64,000 nt of DNA from Lactarius indigo (lineage: Eukaryota; Basidiomycota; Agaricomycetes; Russulales; Russulaceae). Shown here piece after piece: positions 55,801 through 63,198 of this stretch. The translations under genes were made by a program, and so were the position numbers. Below the pieces are notes generated by a model. That model was given only the letters and a program-made list of their open reading frames with translations. It had not been told where the DNA came from and made no database searches. The stretch lies in contig JAFKAC010000009.1 in assembly GCA_025766275.1 (NCBI GenBank), positions 62,001 through 126,000 on the forward strand. Direction: 5' to 3'. Within the stretch, counting starts at the first letter, position 1; every line of letters begins with the position of its first letter.

Positions 55801-57672
55801 TACGATGGCGAGGAGTTCTAAGTCGTAAATATCGTAGTTGCGTTCTGCTTCGCTCAGCGTCGCAGAGTAGTATCCTATTGGGTGCTTGCGCCCGTCATGT
55901 TTCTTTTGTAGGAGTACTGCACCTACCGCGAATCTGGAAGCGTCGACTTCTAGCTCAAATTGTTCTTGTAAGTTTGGGTGCGCCAGTACTGGTTCTTCGG
56001 TAACGAGGCGTTTGAGTGTCTTGAATGCACGGTCCTCCTCTTCTGTCCATCGCCATTCAGTGTCTTTCCTTGTGAGTCGGTTTAGTGGTCGGGCGTGCGT
56101 GGCAAAACCTCGGATGAATAAGCGGTAAAAGTTGCAGAAGCCCAAAAAAGATCGTACGTCCCTGACTTTTGTTGGTGTTGGCCAGTCTTGGATGCCGCGA
56201 ACTTTTACCGGGTCCATGCGAGTTACCCCCTTTTCAAGGATTACCCCCAGGTAATCCATCCGAGGTTGGTGGAAGAGGCATTTTTCGAGTTTGAAGTACA
56301 GGTCATGTTCCTGGGCCACGCGAAGGACATCCGTGACTGCGGCAATATGGTCGTCGGAGGAGTGGCCTTCGCGTGTTGCGATGCCGATGTCGTCCATGTA
56401 TACCCGAATGACCGTGCCGCAGAGTTCATGCTTGGCGATCGTGTCACGGTAAATATGGTTCATCATCGTTTGAAAGGTCGCGGGCGAGTTTGTAAGGCCG
56501 AAAAACATGACCGTTGGCTCGAAGAGACCAAATTTGGTTTTGAAGGCCGCTTTTTCCTGGTCTCCGTCTCTGATGCGAATGTTGTTATACCCCCAACGGA
56601 TATCAAGCTTGGTGTATATGTGTGCGTTACTGAGGTCGTAAATGAGATCTTGAATGAGAGGAAGGGGGTATTGGTTGCGTATGGTGTGGGAATTGATTAC
56701 CCGGTAATCCTGTACTGGGCGTAGTTTTCCGTCCTTCTTTTTAACAAAGAAGAAAGACGAGGCGTACGGTGAAATGGAGGGGCGTAGGTATCCTTGTTTG
56801 AGTTTTTCGTCTAGAAACTCTTTCAGTTTACCCTCCTCTTCTTGTGTTAATGGGTATATTTTGCAGTCTATTGCCGACGGGGTGTTTGGTTTGAAATCAA
56901 TGGCGTGGTCCCACGGTCTAGCGGGCGGGAAGCGTTGAGATGCTTCTTCGCTGAAGAGCTTCTGGAATTCTTTGTATACTGCCGGCAGCTCTACTGTCGA
57001 TTCCTCCTTTTTTGCTTGAATAGCCAGTTCGGTGGATGTTGTGGCGTACAGGCGCACATCTTCTTCGTTTAGGGTCTCGACTATTTCCTCCTTTTGTTCA
57101 TTAGTAAGAGCCGCAGCGATAGTAATTTCGTGATGATGACTGTCCTGCGTGCTTATCACGACCGGCATGACTTCTTCGTGTATCACTGCGTCGCGCCAAT
57201 TGATGGTGGGTTCATAGGTGGCCAGCCATGGATATCCCAATACGATTTCTTCCGTTCCGAGATCTGTTACGAGGAATCGCATTGTCCTGTGGTATTTTTT
57301 GGCGTATACATCGAGATCGGTAAAATGAGTGATGGACCCAGCTTTGTTTTCTGTTTGGTCGATGTTCCAAATCTTCCTTGGTTTGTCCAATGGTTGCGTA
57401 CCAATACCCATCTTTGTTAGAAAGTTTGGGTGTATGAAGTTGTCAGTGGCTCCTGAGTCCACTAATGCTTTTATGTCGGCCATTCGGTAATTCGTGCGTA
57501 TCGAGACTGGAATTCGAAGAGAACGAAAGCGTGTCATGATTACGGAATTACAATTTAGAGCCCTCACCCAGGCCGATGGGTTCAGGCGCTCCGAAAATCC
57601 TCTCTTCCCCATAAGTCCTGCAGTATCAGGTCTTTTACTTCGTCCGGCGCATTTGCTACTCCCGTGAGCCAC
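52861..57672 (-). CDS. Element L Pol polyprotein (1603 codons, intact)
   Basis: Complete Pol, read by -1 frameshift from Gag near 57594-57600; residue numbers are from the first codon of the open frame. Aspartic protease: VDSGATDNF at ~71-79. Reverse transcriptase ~280-460, with QDYR ~321 and catalytic YMDD 425-428. RNase H: D577, E619, D646, D689. Integrase: finger with GHPG and HHWW histidines and C819/C822, catalytic D854, D915, E951 (35 residues between the last two). GPF motif ~1080-1082. Chromodomain ~1138-1190 (EYEVEAIMDSRHF, YLVKWKGYPDSENQW). Then an unrecognised 410-residue tail ending in a helical segment. The encoded enzymes would mature Gag-Pol, copy RNA to DNA and integrate it. 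Single natural TGA stop at 52861. Confidence 0.93.
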   Translation of the reverse strand: MAHGSSKCAGRSKRPDTAGLMGKRGFSERLNPSAWVRALNCNSVIMTRFRSLRIPVSIRTNYRMADIKALVDSGATDNFIHPNFLTKMGIGTQPLDKPRKIWNIDQTENKAGSITHFTDLDVYAKKYHRTMRFLVTDLGTEEIVLGYPWLATYEPTINWRDAVIHEEVMPVVISTQDSHHHEITIAAALTNEQKEEIVETLNEEDVRLYATTSTELAIQAKKEESTVELPAVYKEFQKLFSEEASQRFPPARPWDHAIDFKPNTPSAIDCKIYPLTQEEEGKLKEFLDEKLKQGYLRPSISPYASSFFFVKKKDGKLRPVQDYRVINSHTIRNQYPLPLIQDLIYDLSNAHIYTKLDIRWGYNNIRIRDGDQEKAAFKTKFGLFEPTVMFFGLTNSPATFQTMMNHIYRDTIAKHELCGTVIRVYMDDIGIATREGHSSDDHIAAVTDVLRVAQEHDLYFKLEKCLFHQPRMDYLGVILEKGVTRMDPVKVRGIQDWPTPTKVRDVRSFLGFCNFYRLFIRGFATHARPLNRLTRKDTEWRWTEEEDRAFKTLKRLVTEEPVLAHPNLQEQFELEVDASRFAVGAVLLQKKHDGRKHPIGYYSATLSEAERNYDIYDLELLAIVKALRHWRPLLAGSPHKIKIFSDHLNLQYWKTPQKISRRVAREVLELMEYDFEIHHIKGKNNGRADALSRRPDYDQGEEDNQGVVVLPPELFIRAANAARTLEIHPMMQQPRRRQDPAIIKTWIDAHRLKKIEGEWYKDGRLVITGPMTTYRAIIQDHHDPPIHGHPGISRTQRIVERHHWWPSIRRDVYEYVTGCADCQRNKVNTRPTRAPLHPITAITDAPPFHTIALDFITKLPASQSYDSILTITDHDCSKASIFIPCNEEITAEGTAILYVNHVFKRFGLPRKIISDRDPRFTSKFTREVCRILGIQQNISTAYHPRTDGQSERTNQWLEQYLRFWANERQDNWAAYLPIAEFAHNNWPHEHTKQSPFMLLMGYNPTADWTDKPSPIPNAITRLTQLKEARQLAQDLIKKAQDSWIRHKDTPRYQVGDQVWLEGRHLRTNQPTAKLAARRHGPFKVVQVMSPYNYRLELPTQWSIHPVFHIDLLTPYKRTTFHSESFPRPPPDLVEGEEEYEVEAIMDSRHFGRKKKLQYLVKWKGYPDSENQWVDKDDVFAPDAIREYQEGRTAVRHLKSQPEGEGGEYHSYIRSSQTSMPTSPLRHVTTAILLDQVAQDAANLVEDDQETVVQQVQLTPYTPANMRAGHITAQEWANVLQRFPDPTRQPDDEQQHAVPHIFRDDNGNREPIAVIPPGDDLIGTRGIFPADRPLEDPTGVRSSGGLAEGGEGVGRRTTALSAEEVERVAAAQAALPTDEAHVDDEDYYPVRHPLLRTHSHPTDPRITPWLVHTDGTAMSRGRVRLPGVAFHTPITHDDDPAQVLAPEGFRANRQPHYIHFPITGPDGVEMNASHVQIVGGANPFVLGLIPGSPHLYGKPLYAHPMLPAARRAFIAHEDLIILASDKITDRALNRIGDESLTAEVTRYRAAAYEEERLAARIRQLQAMRLTARDDKQDCIYRLERANVFERISDEQSTWTARDFR
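53271..53996 (-). CDS. Conserved overlapping ORF in +1 frame of element L pol tail (241 codons)
   Basis: ATG start (MSPRRSSST) at 53996, stop right after SPSPDPMA. It matches B in start, length and end. The first 110 residues are Ser/Thr/Pro-rich and basic. Residues ~125-165 (EDWRRVAKEWADEQLRLAQ onward) look like an amphipathic helix and align with I, A and K in this frame, with synonymous differences such as CAA/CAG and CTG/CTC in the EQL triplet. The Pol frame over the same bases gives Gly/Ala/Arg-rich sequence with weaker similarity. This is the copy most likely to be expressed. Function unknown. Confidence 0.5.
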   Translation of the reverse strand: MSPRRSSSTKSHKTPPTSSKTTKKPWFNRSSSLRTHLQTCERGISPLKNGLMSYRGSPTRRASPTTSSSMPSLTSSETTTAIASPSRSSPQVTTSSAQGEFSLPTVPSKTRQELEAAEDWRRVAKEWADEQLRLAQKRLSELRQRRQRSLLTKLTLTTRITTRSDTPSFERTATLLIPESPHGSSTPTEPPCLEDVCDCPASHFTPPSRTTTTLRRSLRLKGSGRIDSPITFTSPSPDPMA

Positions 57673-59576
57673 TCTTTTGCCCGTTCTTCCGCAGTCTTGC
57701 TAGTTGTGGCGGCTTGTTTTTGAGCCGGCGCCGCTTCTTGTGCGTAATAGTCTGTATCGGTGGCTCGAATAGTGGAAGGTCCGGCGCCTTGCGGCTGCCA
57801 TTGTCGCGGCTGTCTGGGATGGGGGCAGTTTCGTGAAAGATGACCCGGGGCATTGCAATTATAACACAATACTGTCCTTAGGTCTCGTCGCGACCCCCCT
57901 CTTCCTCGCCCCCTTACTCCAGGTCCTCCTCTTGGCGGAAAGGGAGGTGAGCTTGTATAGGGCGGCTTACCGTAGTCGATTTCTTCTGATCCTGCCAGCC
58001 TCGCCTTTGCCCGATCCGCGGAGGTATCCATTGCCCAGGGGTTTGCGAGGTTCTGGGGGACAGTCCATCCGGCATTGCCCACCTTCTTTGGTTTGGGGTC
58101 CTTATATTCGTCTACTCGGGCGCGGATGTGAATGTAGTTTCGTTGTCGACGGAGTGTTGCCCGCTTCCATTCGTCGAACGTTTCTGGCTCGTCTAGATCG
58201 TACGTCTTTTCGTACAGCTTCTTGGGTAGTCCTTTGGTGAACAGGTCGATTGTTTGAGGGTCGTTCAGGCGATACCCCGCTTTTCTAGCAGCTTCTTCGA
58301 ACTCATTGACGTATTTGTCGATATCTCCGTCGACCATTTTGAGTCCTTTCCTTAGAAGCGCTTGAGCTTGTTCTCGTTCGAGGGTATTGACGAACCTTTG
58401 ATTAAAACCTTCTGCCACCGCGTTCCATAGATCTCGTGTATGCTGATCTATTCCTCTTTGTATTTGTCGGTTGAGCCACTTGAGGTACGAAAGTACCCAT
58501 TCGCTGACGGATACTCCTTTTATGTAGGATAGGAATAGGAGACTTCTTCGATAGTCGTTGCGCATGACGGAGGTGTCGAGATTCATTCCCCAATATACAT
58601 GCCATTGCGTGAGGAATGAGTCCACTTTAGTGCGATCTCCGTCGAAAATAGTGGGAGGTTCACCGGTTAACTTCTCATGTCCGGGTCCTCCTCCTCCGCC
58701 GCCACCTCCTCCTCCGCCGCCTCCTCCTCCTCCTGGGGGTCCTCCTTCTGGCGGGTTGTTCGGGAGGTCAGGTGGATTTCCTCTTCTGTCTGGTCGTCGG
58801 GGGAAGTCGTCCCCTGGTGGTCCTCCCCATCCTGGTGGGGGGTCCAGCGGCACTCCTCGTCTTCCTCCATCCCCTGATGGGGGGTCTCCTTGATCGGGTC
58901 CGATAGCCCGAAAGATTGCTGCGTTGTCTGCGGTCATGCGGTGTCCCGTTTCAGGGTTAATAGGCATGAGGTTCTGTTGTGATTCTTGTCTGATTGCCGC
59001 AGCGGCCTCTTGCGCCGCTTGCTCCCTGATGGTTATAATTTCTTCGACCGTCATGGTGGTGGTTGCCATTTCTGTCGCGGGCGATCGTACGTGAATGACT
59101 TCGGGCTGCTCCGAAATGTGTAGAGACTCAGCTCGTTGGATGGTATACTGTTCAATAGGTCCGACACTCGTGGGTCGGTCCTCTTCGCTTTGCTCGTCTT
59201 CTTCGGTTTCTTCGCTAACTGCTTCTCCAGTAGAATGCTCTCGTAGTTGACCGTCAATGGGCCCCCAGTCGGATCGTGAGTTGAGTTCTCGTGCGTCGAT
59301 GTCGCACTGGTACTGTCTTCCTGCTGGCCTGATGACGTCCCAGCAGTGGTCTATGGGGTTCCACGTAACTTCTACCCAGCACAAGTGGTCAAAGTTGAAC
59401 TCAACAGGTCTAAACCTCGTAGGTCCGTTGAACTCTACAAAGTATCCGGTTTCGTCTCCTCGATCTCTCCACCTAGCTGCTCCTAGGAACCGGGTTGGTA
59501 CGTTGCGATCTCCTCTTCGGTCCAGATGGTAAGGACGAAAGCTCGTCCACTGGTCTCTAGTGTTGACAGTCGCCAC
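57582..59576 (-). CDS. Element L Gag polyprotein (664 codons from GTG, intact)
   Basis: Start chosen at GTG 59576-59574 (ATCGTGG), conserved in all copies; the first ATG in any frame after the inferred RNA start is codon 170 (59069-59067, MATTT). Conserved N-terminal domain ~1-115 (TRDQWTSFRPY, GYFVEFNGP, LCWVEVTWNPID); acidic segment ~115-150; Pro/Gly-rich linker ~230-300 with a long glycine run; retrotransposon Gag domain ~310-500; CCHC knuckle CYNCNAPGHLSRNC ~570-583. It would form the particle and bind element RNA. It overlaps pol by 91 nt of open frame. TGA stop at 57582-57584. Confidence 0.87.
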   Translation of the reverse strand: MATVNTRDQWTSFRPYHLDRRGDRNVPTRFLGAARWRDRGDETGYFVEFNGPTRFRPVEFNFDHLCWVEVTWNPIDHCWDVIRPAGRQYQCDIDARELNSRSDWGPIDGQLREHSTGEAVSEETEEDEQSEEDRPTSVGPIEQYTIQRAESLHISEQPEVIHVRSPATEMATTTMTVEEIITIREQAAQEAAAAIRQESQQNLMPINPETGHRMTADNAAIFRAIGPDQGDPPSGDGGRRGVPLDPPPGWGGPPGDDFPRRPDRRGNPPDLPNNPPEGGPPGGGGGGGGGGGGGGGGPGHEKLTGEPPTIFDGDRTKVDSFLTQWHVYWGMNLDTSVMRNDYRRSLLFLSYIKGVSVSEWVLSYLKWLNRQIQRGIDQHTRDLWNAVAEGFNQRFVNTLEREQAQALLRKGLKMVDGDIDKYVNEFEEAARKAGYRLNDPQTIDLFTKGLPKKLYEKTYDLDEPETFDEWKRATLRRQRNYIHIRARVDEYKDPKPKKVGNAGWTVPQNLANPWAMDTSADRAKARLAGSEEIDYGKPPYTSSPPFPPRGGPGVRGRGRGGSRRDLRTVLCYNCNAPGHLSRNCPHPRQPRQWQPQGAGPSTIRATDTDYYAQEAAPAQKQAATTSKTAEERAKEWLTGVANAPDEVKDLILQDLWGREDFRSA
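57594..57600 (-). promoter_or_regulatory. Altered -1 frameshift site of element L (GGATTTT)
   Basis: On the minus strand the heptamer is G GAT TTT in Gag phase, where the sister elements have G GGT TTT. The downstream stem-loop (ACCCA..TGGGT) is kept. GGATTTT is a known slippery heptamer in some plant viruses, as far as I recall, so function may persist. Confidence 0.5.
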
Positions 59577-59584
59577 GATGAGGG

Positions 59585-59595
59585 ATCTTGGTCTT
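59585..59595 (-). promoter_or_regulatory. Self-primer binding site of element L
   Basis: Minus-strand AAGACCAAGAT, 2 nt from the LTR end, complements the inferred first 11 nt of the RNA (minus strand, 59796-59786). Confidence 0.7.
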
Positions 59596-59597
59596 AA

Positions 59598-60079
59598 TGT
59601 AACGCCGTCACGACGTTAGCTCGACTTGAGCTCGATAAGGCGACTTCGGGACTTAGCTGATCACGCCCTGGGGCGTATGGCTCGAAGGCAAGTTCTAGAT
59701 GTGCGCAGACACTAGGATCTTGGTAGCTCTCCTTTGAAGCGGAGACTCGGAAGGCAGGTATAGAGGAGACAAGTGACGATTGAAGAAGACCAAGATGGCG
59801 TATCTTGGTCTTCACAAGACAGTTTAAATACATAAACGAGCAGGCTTAGAAGCGCTGCTATGAGTCACAGTAAGTAGCGTCCAACGTATCGCGTAAGTAT
59901 CTCAAACCCTAGTACTACTAGTACCAGTATCGGTGGCGTTGTCCTCAGTCAGCTATCAGTACCGTATCTCCTATCGCACTACCATATCACCGCACGTCGT
60001 AAGTAAGTCCATCACTAATATACCTTACCGCCGTAGTGACAACCAGTACAGTAAGGGTTCCATACGTGAGACCGTAACA
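59598..60079 (-). repeat. Element L 5' LTR (482 bp)
   Basis: Differs from the 3' LTR at GTCCATC for GTCCGTC and ACCAGT for ACCGGT. TGAGTCA at 59861-59867. The 11-mer inverted repeat is at 59786-59796 / 59802-59812. Confidence 0.93.
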
Positions 60080-60083
60080 TAAC

Positions 60084-60223
60084 CCCCGCATCAAAACAGT
60101 ACCAGTGGTCGCTACAATGACAGTCGAGGACGACAGCTACGAGGTGGTACACTCCTGTGTTATCACCGACGAGCAACAACAACAGTTCGAAGAAGGGTGT
60201 CGACTTTGAGCTACCGCCACAGA
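60084..60223 (+). pseudogene. Element M Pol, third part
   Basis: Continues M pol in frame after L (IKTVPVVATMTVEDDSYEVVHSC, ITDEQQQQFEEGC). A TGA near 60207 replaces an arginine codon of A and K. It is cut at 60223 by element N. Confidence 0.82.
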
Positions 60224-60730
60224 TGTTACGCTCCACCGGCATCAGTCCGACTTGGACTCAGAATAGGCGTAATTGACTTAGCGAAAATAGGTGAATGGGG
60301 ATCACGTGTCAACCCAACACAAGCTGAACAGGGGCACTTTGGGCACACGCTGCAGCAGGAGGTGAAGAAGAGTATCCCTTGGTGGATACAAGTGGAAGTA
60401 CACTTAGTTGGAGACTAAGGCAGATGAGAGACGAGTCAGATGGTGGATTGAAGAAGACCAAGATGGGGACTCTTGGTCTTCCGAGTCAACTACTTATACA
60501 AATACGCGCAGGCTTTAAAGCGCCGCTAGAATAATAGGTAACCAGTAGCGTAACTAGCTCGAACCCTAGTACGGCTATCCTAGGAATGAGTCATACATGA
60601 GTCACAATCACATGTGAACTACTATGCTGACTGATGCGAAGTAAGAGTCCATGACTAATACTGATACCAGACCGTAGTCATAACCGGTCATGAGTCATGT
60701 GTAATGAGTCATTAAGCCTGTATCGTAACA
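60224..60730 (-). repeat. Element N 3' LTR (507 bp, alpha-type)
   Basis: TGTTACGCTCC to CTGTATCGTAACA in plus coordinates; TGAGTCA near 60586, 60597 and 60704. Confidence 0.88.
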
Positions 60731-60923
60731 TCACCCCCTTTTCAGGAGTGAGGCCCACCTCACTAATCCGCTACCAATTCTTGCCTCATCCGCTCTGCTT
60801 CATCTTCCATCCTCGCTAGTATGTTAGCACGCTCTAATTGATAGAGACTGTCCTTTTTATCTGACACCACCATCTCTCTTTCCATCTGCAATTGCCAAAT
60901 CCGCTTCTCCAATTGGTCTTCGG
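60731..60923 (-). pseudogene. Element N Pol, C-terminal end
   Basis: It encodes the helical end of the Pol tail (EDQLEKRIWQLQMERE, ANILARMEDEAERMRQE), matching K 35270-35457. It ends at TAG near 60759; everything upstream is missing because element O is inserted at 60924. Confidence 0.8.
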
Positions 60924-61426
60924 TGTTACGTTTTGGCTTGTACGGACTGGACCCTTACTGTACCGGTTGCAACTATGGCGGTAAGGTAGATTAGTTGCGG
61001 ACTTACTTATGGTGATACGGCAGTGCGATAGGAGATACGGTACGATTGCTGACTGATGACTGACGCCACTAATACTGGTAGTAGTGGTATTAGGATCGAG
61101 CTACTTACGCGATACGTGGGACGCTACCATACTGTGACTCATAGCAGCGCTTGAAAGCCTGCTTGACTTGTATTTATAGTGTCTCTTGAAGACCAAGATA
61201 CGCCATCTTGGTCTTCTTGAATTGCCACTTGTTTCCTCTCTTCTCTCTCTCTCTCTCTTTCTCCTGTCTAAAGCCTCGAACCACCTTAGGTGTGCCTACG
61301 CGCATTCACCAGAGTATACGCCTTGGACCTCCGAGTCTTCAAGCCAAGCCAGGGATACCCAGTCACCGCTGAGTTGTTGCCGCCTCTAACGCGCTCAAGT
61401 CGAGCTAACGTTGTGGCGACGTTACA
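60924..61426 (+). repeat. Element O 5' LTR (503 bp)
   Basis: TGTTACGTTTTGG to GCGACGTTACA. TGACTCA near 61135, TATTTATAG near 61170, the start 11-mer near 61205, and a CT microsatellite at about 61237-61262. Confidence 0.87.
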
Positions 61427-61446
61427 TTAAGACCAAGATCTCCACC

Positions 61447-62494
61447 GTGGCCATAACAACAAGAGACCAGTGGACGAATTTCCGTCCGTATTCACTCCCG
61501 AGAAGAGGAGACCGAAACGTCCCCACGCGCTTTTTACAAGCTGCCAGTTGGAGGGAAAGACAAGAAGAAACCGGATACTTCGTAGAGTTTAACGGACCTA
61601 GCAGGTTCCGCCCAGTTGAGTTCAACTTCGACCACTTGTGTTGGGTAGAAGTTACGTGGAATCCCATAGACTCCCAGTGGGATGCAGTACGACCAGCCGG
61701 ACCCAGATACCGTTGCGACATCGACGCACGAGAGCTCAATAGCCGAGCAGATTGGGGGCCCATTGACGGACAAATAAGAGAACACTCCACGGAAGAAGTA
61801 GTGTCAGAAGAAGCAGAAGAAGAGAGTGATCAAAGCCAGGAAGAAAGCGAAGGCCGGGAACCAAATCAAACCGAGACCAGCAGAGGGGCTATACAAGATC
61901 TCCTGATAGAACAAGCTGAGTCCGCACACATCACTGAACCCGAGCCGATTCACATTCGATCCCCAGCCATCATGGCTACAATAACACGCGCAATGGAAGA
62001 AGTTGCAATGGAGGAAGCACGAGTTGTAAGGGAGGAAGCGAGGGACATTCTTATGCCCATCAATCCGGAGACAGGAGTACGAATGACCGCCGACGATGCC
62101 GCAATTTTTCGAGCAATAGGGTCAGATAGGGGAGACCCCCCATCCGAACGATGACCAGCAATGGAACTTCCCCCAGGAGTGGGAGGACCAGGGGACGACC
62201 CGCCACCGCCACCAGGAGGAGGCGTTCCATTTGATCTGCGAAGAACCGAACCACCGAGAGGACCACCCCGCGCCCCGCCAGGAGGCGGAGGTGGCGGCGG
62301 AGGAGGAGGAGAAGGGGATGGAAGCACCGGAGATAGGGGACACCCCAGCGAGAAATTAACCGGCGAGCCCCCCTCTATCTTTGACGGAGACAGACTTAAA
62401 GTCGACCAGTTTCTTACGCAGTGGCATGTCTACTGGGGCATGAATTTGGACGCCCCCATCATGCGTAACGACTACAGGAGATGCCTCCTGTTCC
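61447..62494 (+). pseudogene. Element O Gag, N-terminal two-thirds
   Basis: From the conserved GTG (61447, ACCGTGG). N-terminal domain TRDQWTNFRPY, FVEFNGPSRFRPVEF, WNPIDSQWD; acidic segment; MATITRAMEE at 61972; TGA at 62152-62154 just before the Gly-rich linker, with the same frame open again from 62155. The Gag domain starts (FDGDRLKVDQFLTQWHVYWG) and is cut within CLLFL at 62494 by the next LTR. It most resembles elements I and J. Confidence 0.85.
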
Positions 62495-63187
62495 TGTGGT
62501 GAACTCACTGTCACTCGACAGCGAGGGATAGGGTTGAAGACGACGGCGGGCGAGATAGAGACGGAGAGAACGATGGAGGGGGCGAAGAGGAGGCGTCTTG
62601 GCTCAAAGGAAACAGTGGCGCACAGAAGTGGGGCACTCGAAGGAACTAAGAGGCAAGAGGGAAGATGTCACAAGTGGACAGTCTGAGGGACTGTCCGATA
62701 GATTGCGCTAGCTTATATACTACAGGGGGTGGTCTGTGCGTAGGTTTAGGGCAGGCTTAGGGCCTGTCCACGAGTGCTGCGCAATACTGCGGATTGGAAC
62801 ATTCCAGAGACAAGTTATTAATACTGTCCAATCAGGATAAAGGATACGCATGGTACGACTGCGCCGCAGTTAATGACGCCATATTGCGCCATAGTGGCGT
62901 GATTCCGCAGCAACTGCGGAACCCGTGATTAGGACACGTGTTCCTTGTGACTTGGTTGATTATCTTCGTTGATCGATAAACGATCAACTGTTGATTGATA
63001 CACGTGCAGGTATGCATGTGACTTAGAAAGGCAGGGTAATCACGTGACACATCACGTGACTGTCGGAGAGCGAAATTCAAACTCCGATTTCGGATTTCCC
63101 CTTTAGGAAGTTGATGACATAAGCCTGGTCCGGTCCGGTTCGGCTCTAAGCGCCTTGAGTCACGACCTGGTTTATAGGTTCGTGACA
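62495..63187 (-). repeat. Element P 3' LTR (693 bp)
   Basis: It starts TGTGGTGAACTC, exactly where element O sequence stops, and ends GGTTCGTGACA before the polypurine tract. TGAGTCA near 63153. No similarity to the alpha or beta LTRs is visible. Confidence 0.75.
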
Positions 63188-63198
63188 GTATCCCCTTT

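Larger units (their letters stand above)
52349..60079 (-). mobile_element. Element L: intact, recent Ty3/gypsy chromovirus
   Basis: The 482-bp LTRs at 52349-52830 and 59598-60079 differ at two sites by eye, both CpG to CpA. Gag and Pol are uninterrupted. The left flank is CTAAC and the right flank TAACC; TAAC is duplicated, so the TSD is 4 bp or 5 bp with one base lost. It is the only complete coding copy in the window. Confidence 0.94.
47835..60223 (+). mobile_element. Element M: Ty3/gypsy chromovirus, truncated, carrying L
   Basis: 5' LTR 47835-48345 (511 bp); gag 48366-51090 split by solo LTR T; pol from 51060 split by solo LTR S and element L. The last piece is 60084-60223, ended by element N. 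Frames are restored at each junction when insert plus one TSD copy is removed. Confidence 0.88.
60224..60923 (-). mobile_element. Element N: 3' end of an alpha-type chromovirus, truncated
   Basis: The 3' LTR 60224-60730 (507 bp) is followed by the polypurine tract and the last ~190 bp of pol, then cut by element O at 60924. Confidence 0.8.
60924..62494 (+). mobile_element. Element O: 5' half of a beta-type chromovirus
   Basis: 5' LTR 60924-61426, primer site 61429-61439, gag 61447-62494, then cut by the LTR of element P at 62495. Confidence 0.85.

Noticed and set aside
58683..58745. (CCTCCT)n-like run as a microsatellite
   Set aside because: It is the glycine-rich linker of Gag read on the opposite strand; the length varies between copies but it is coding.
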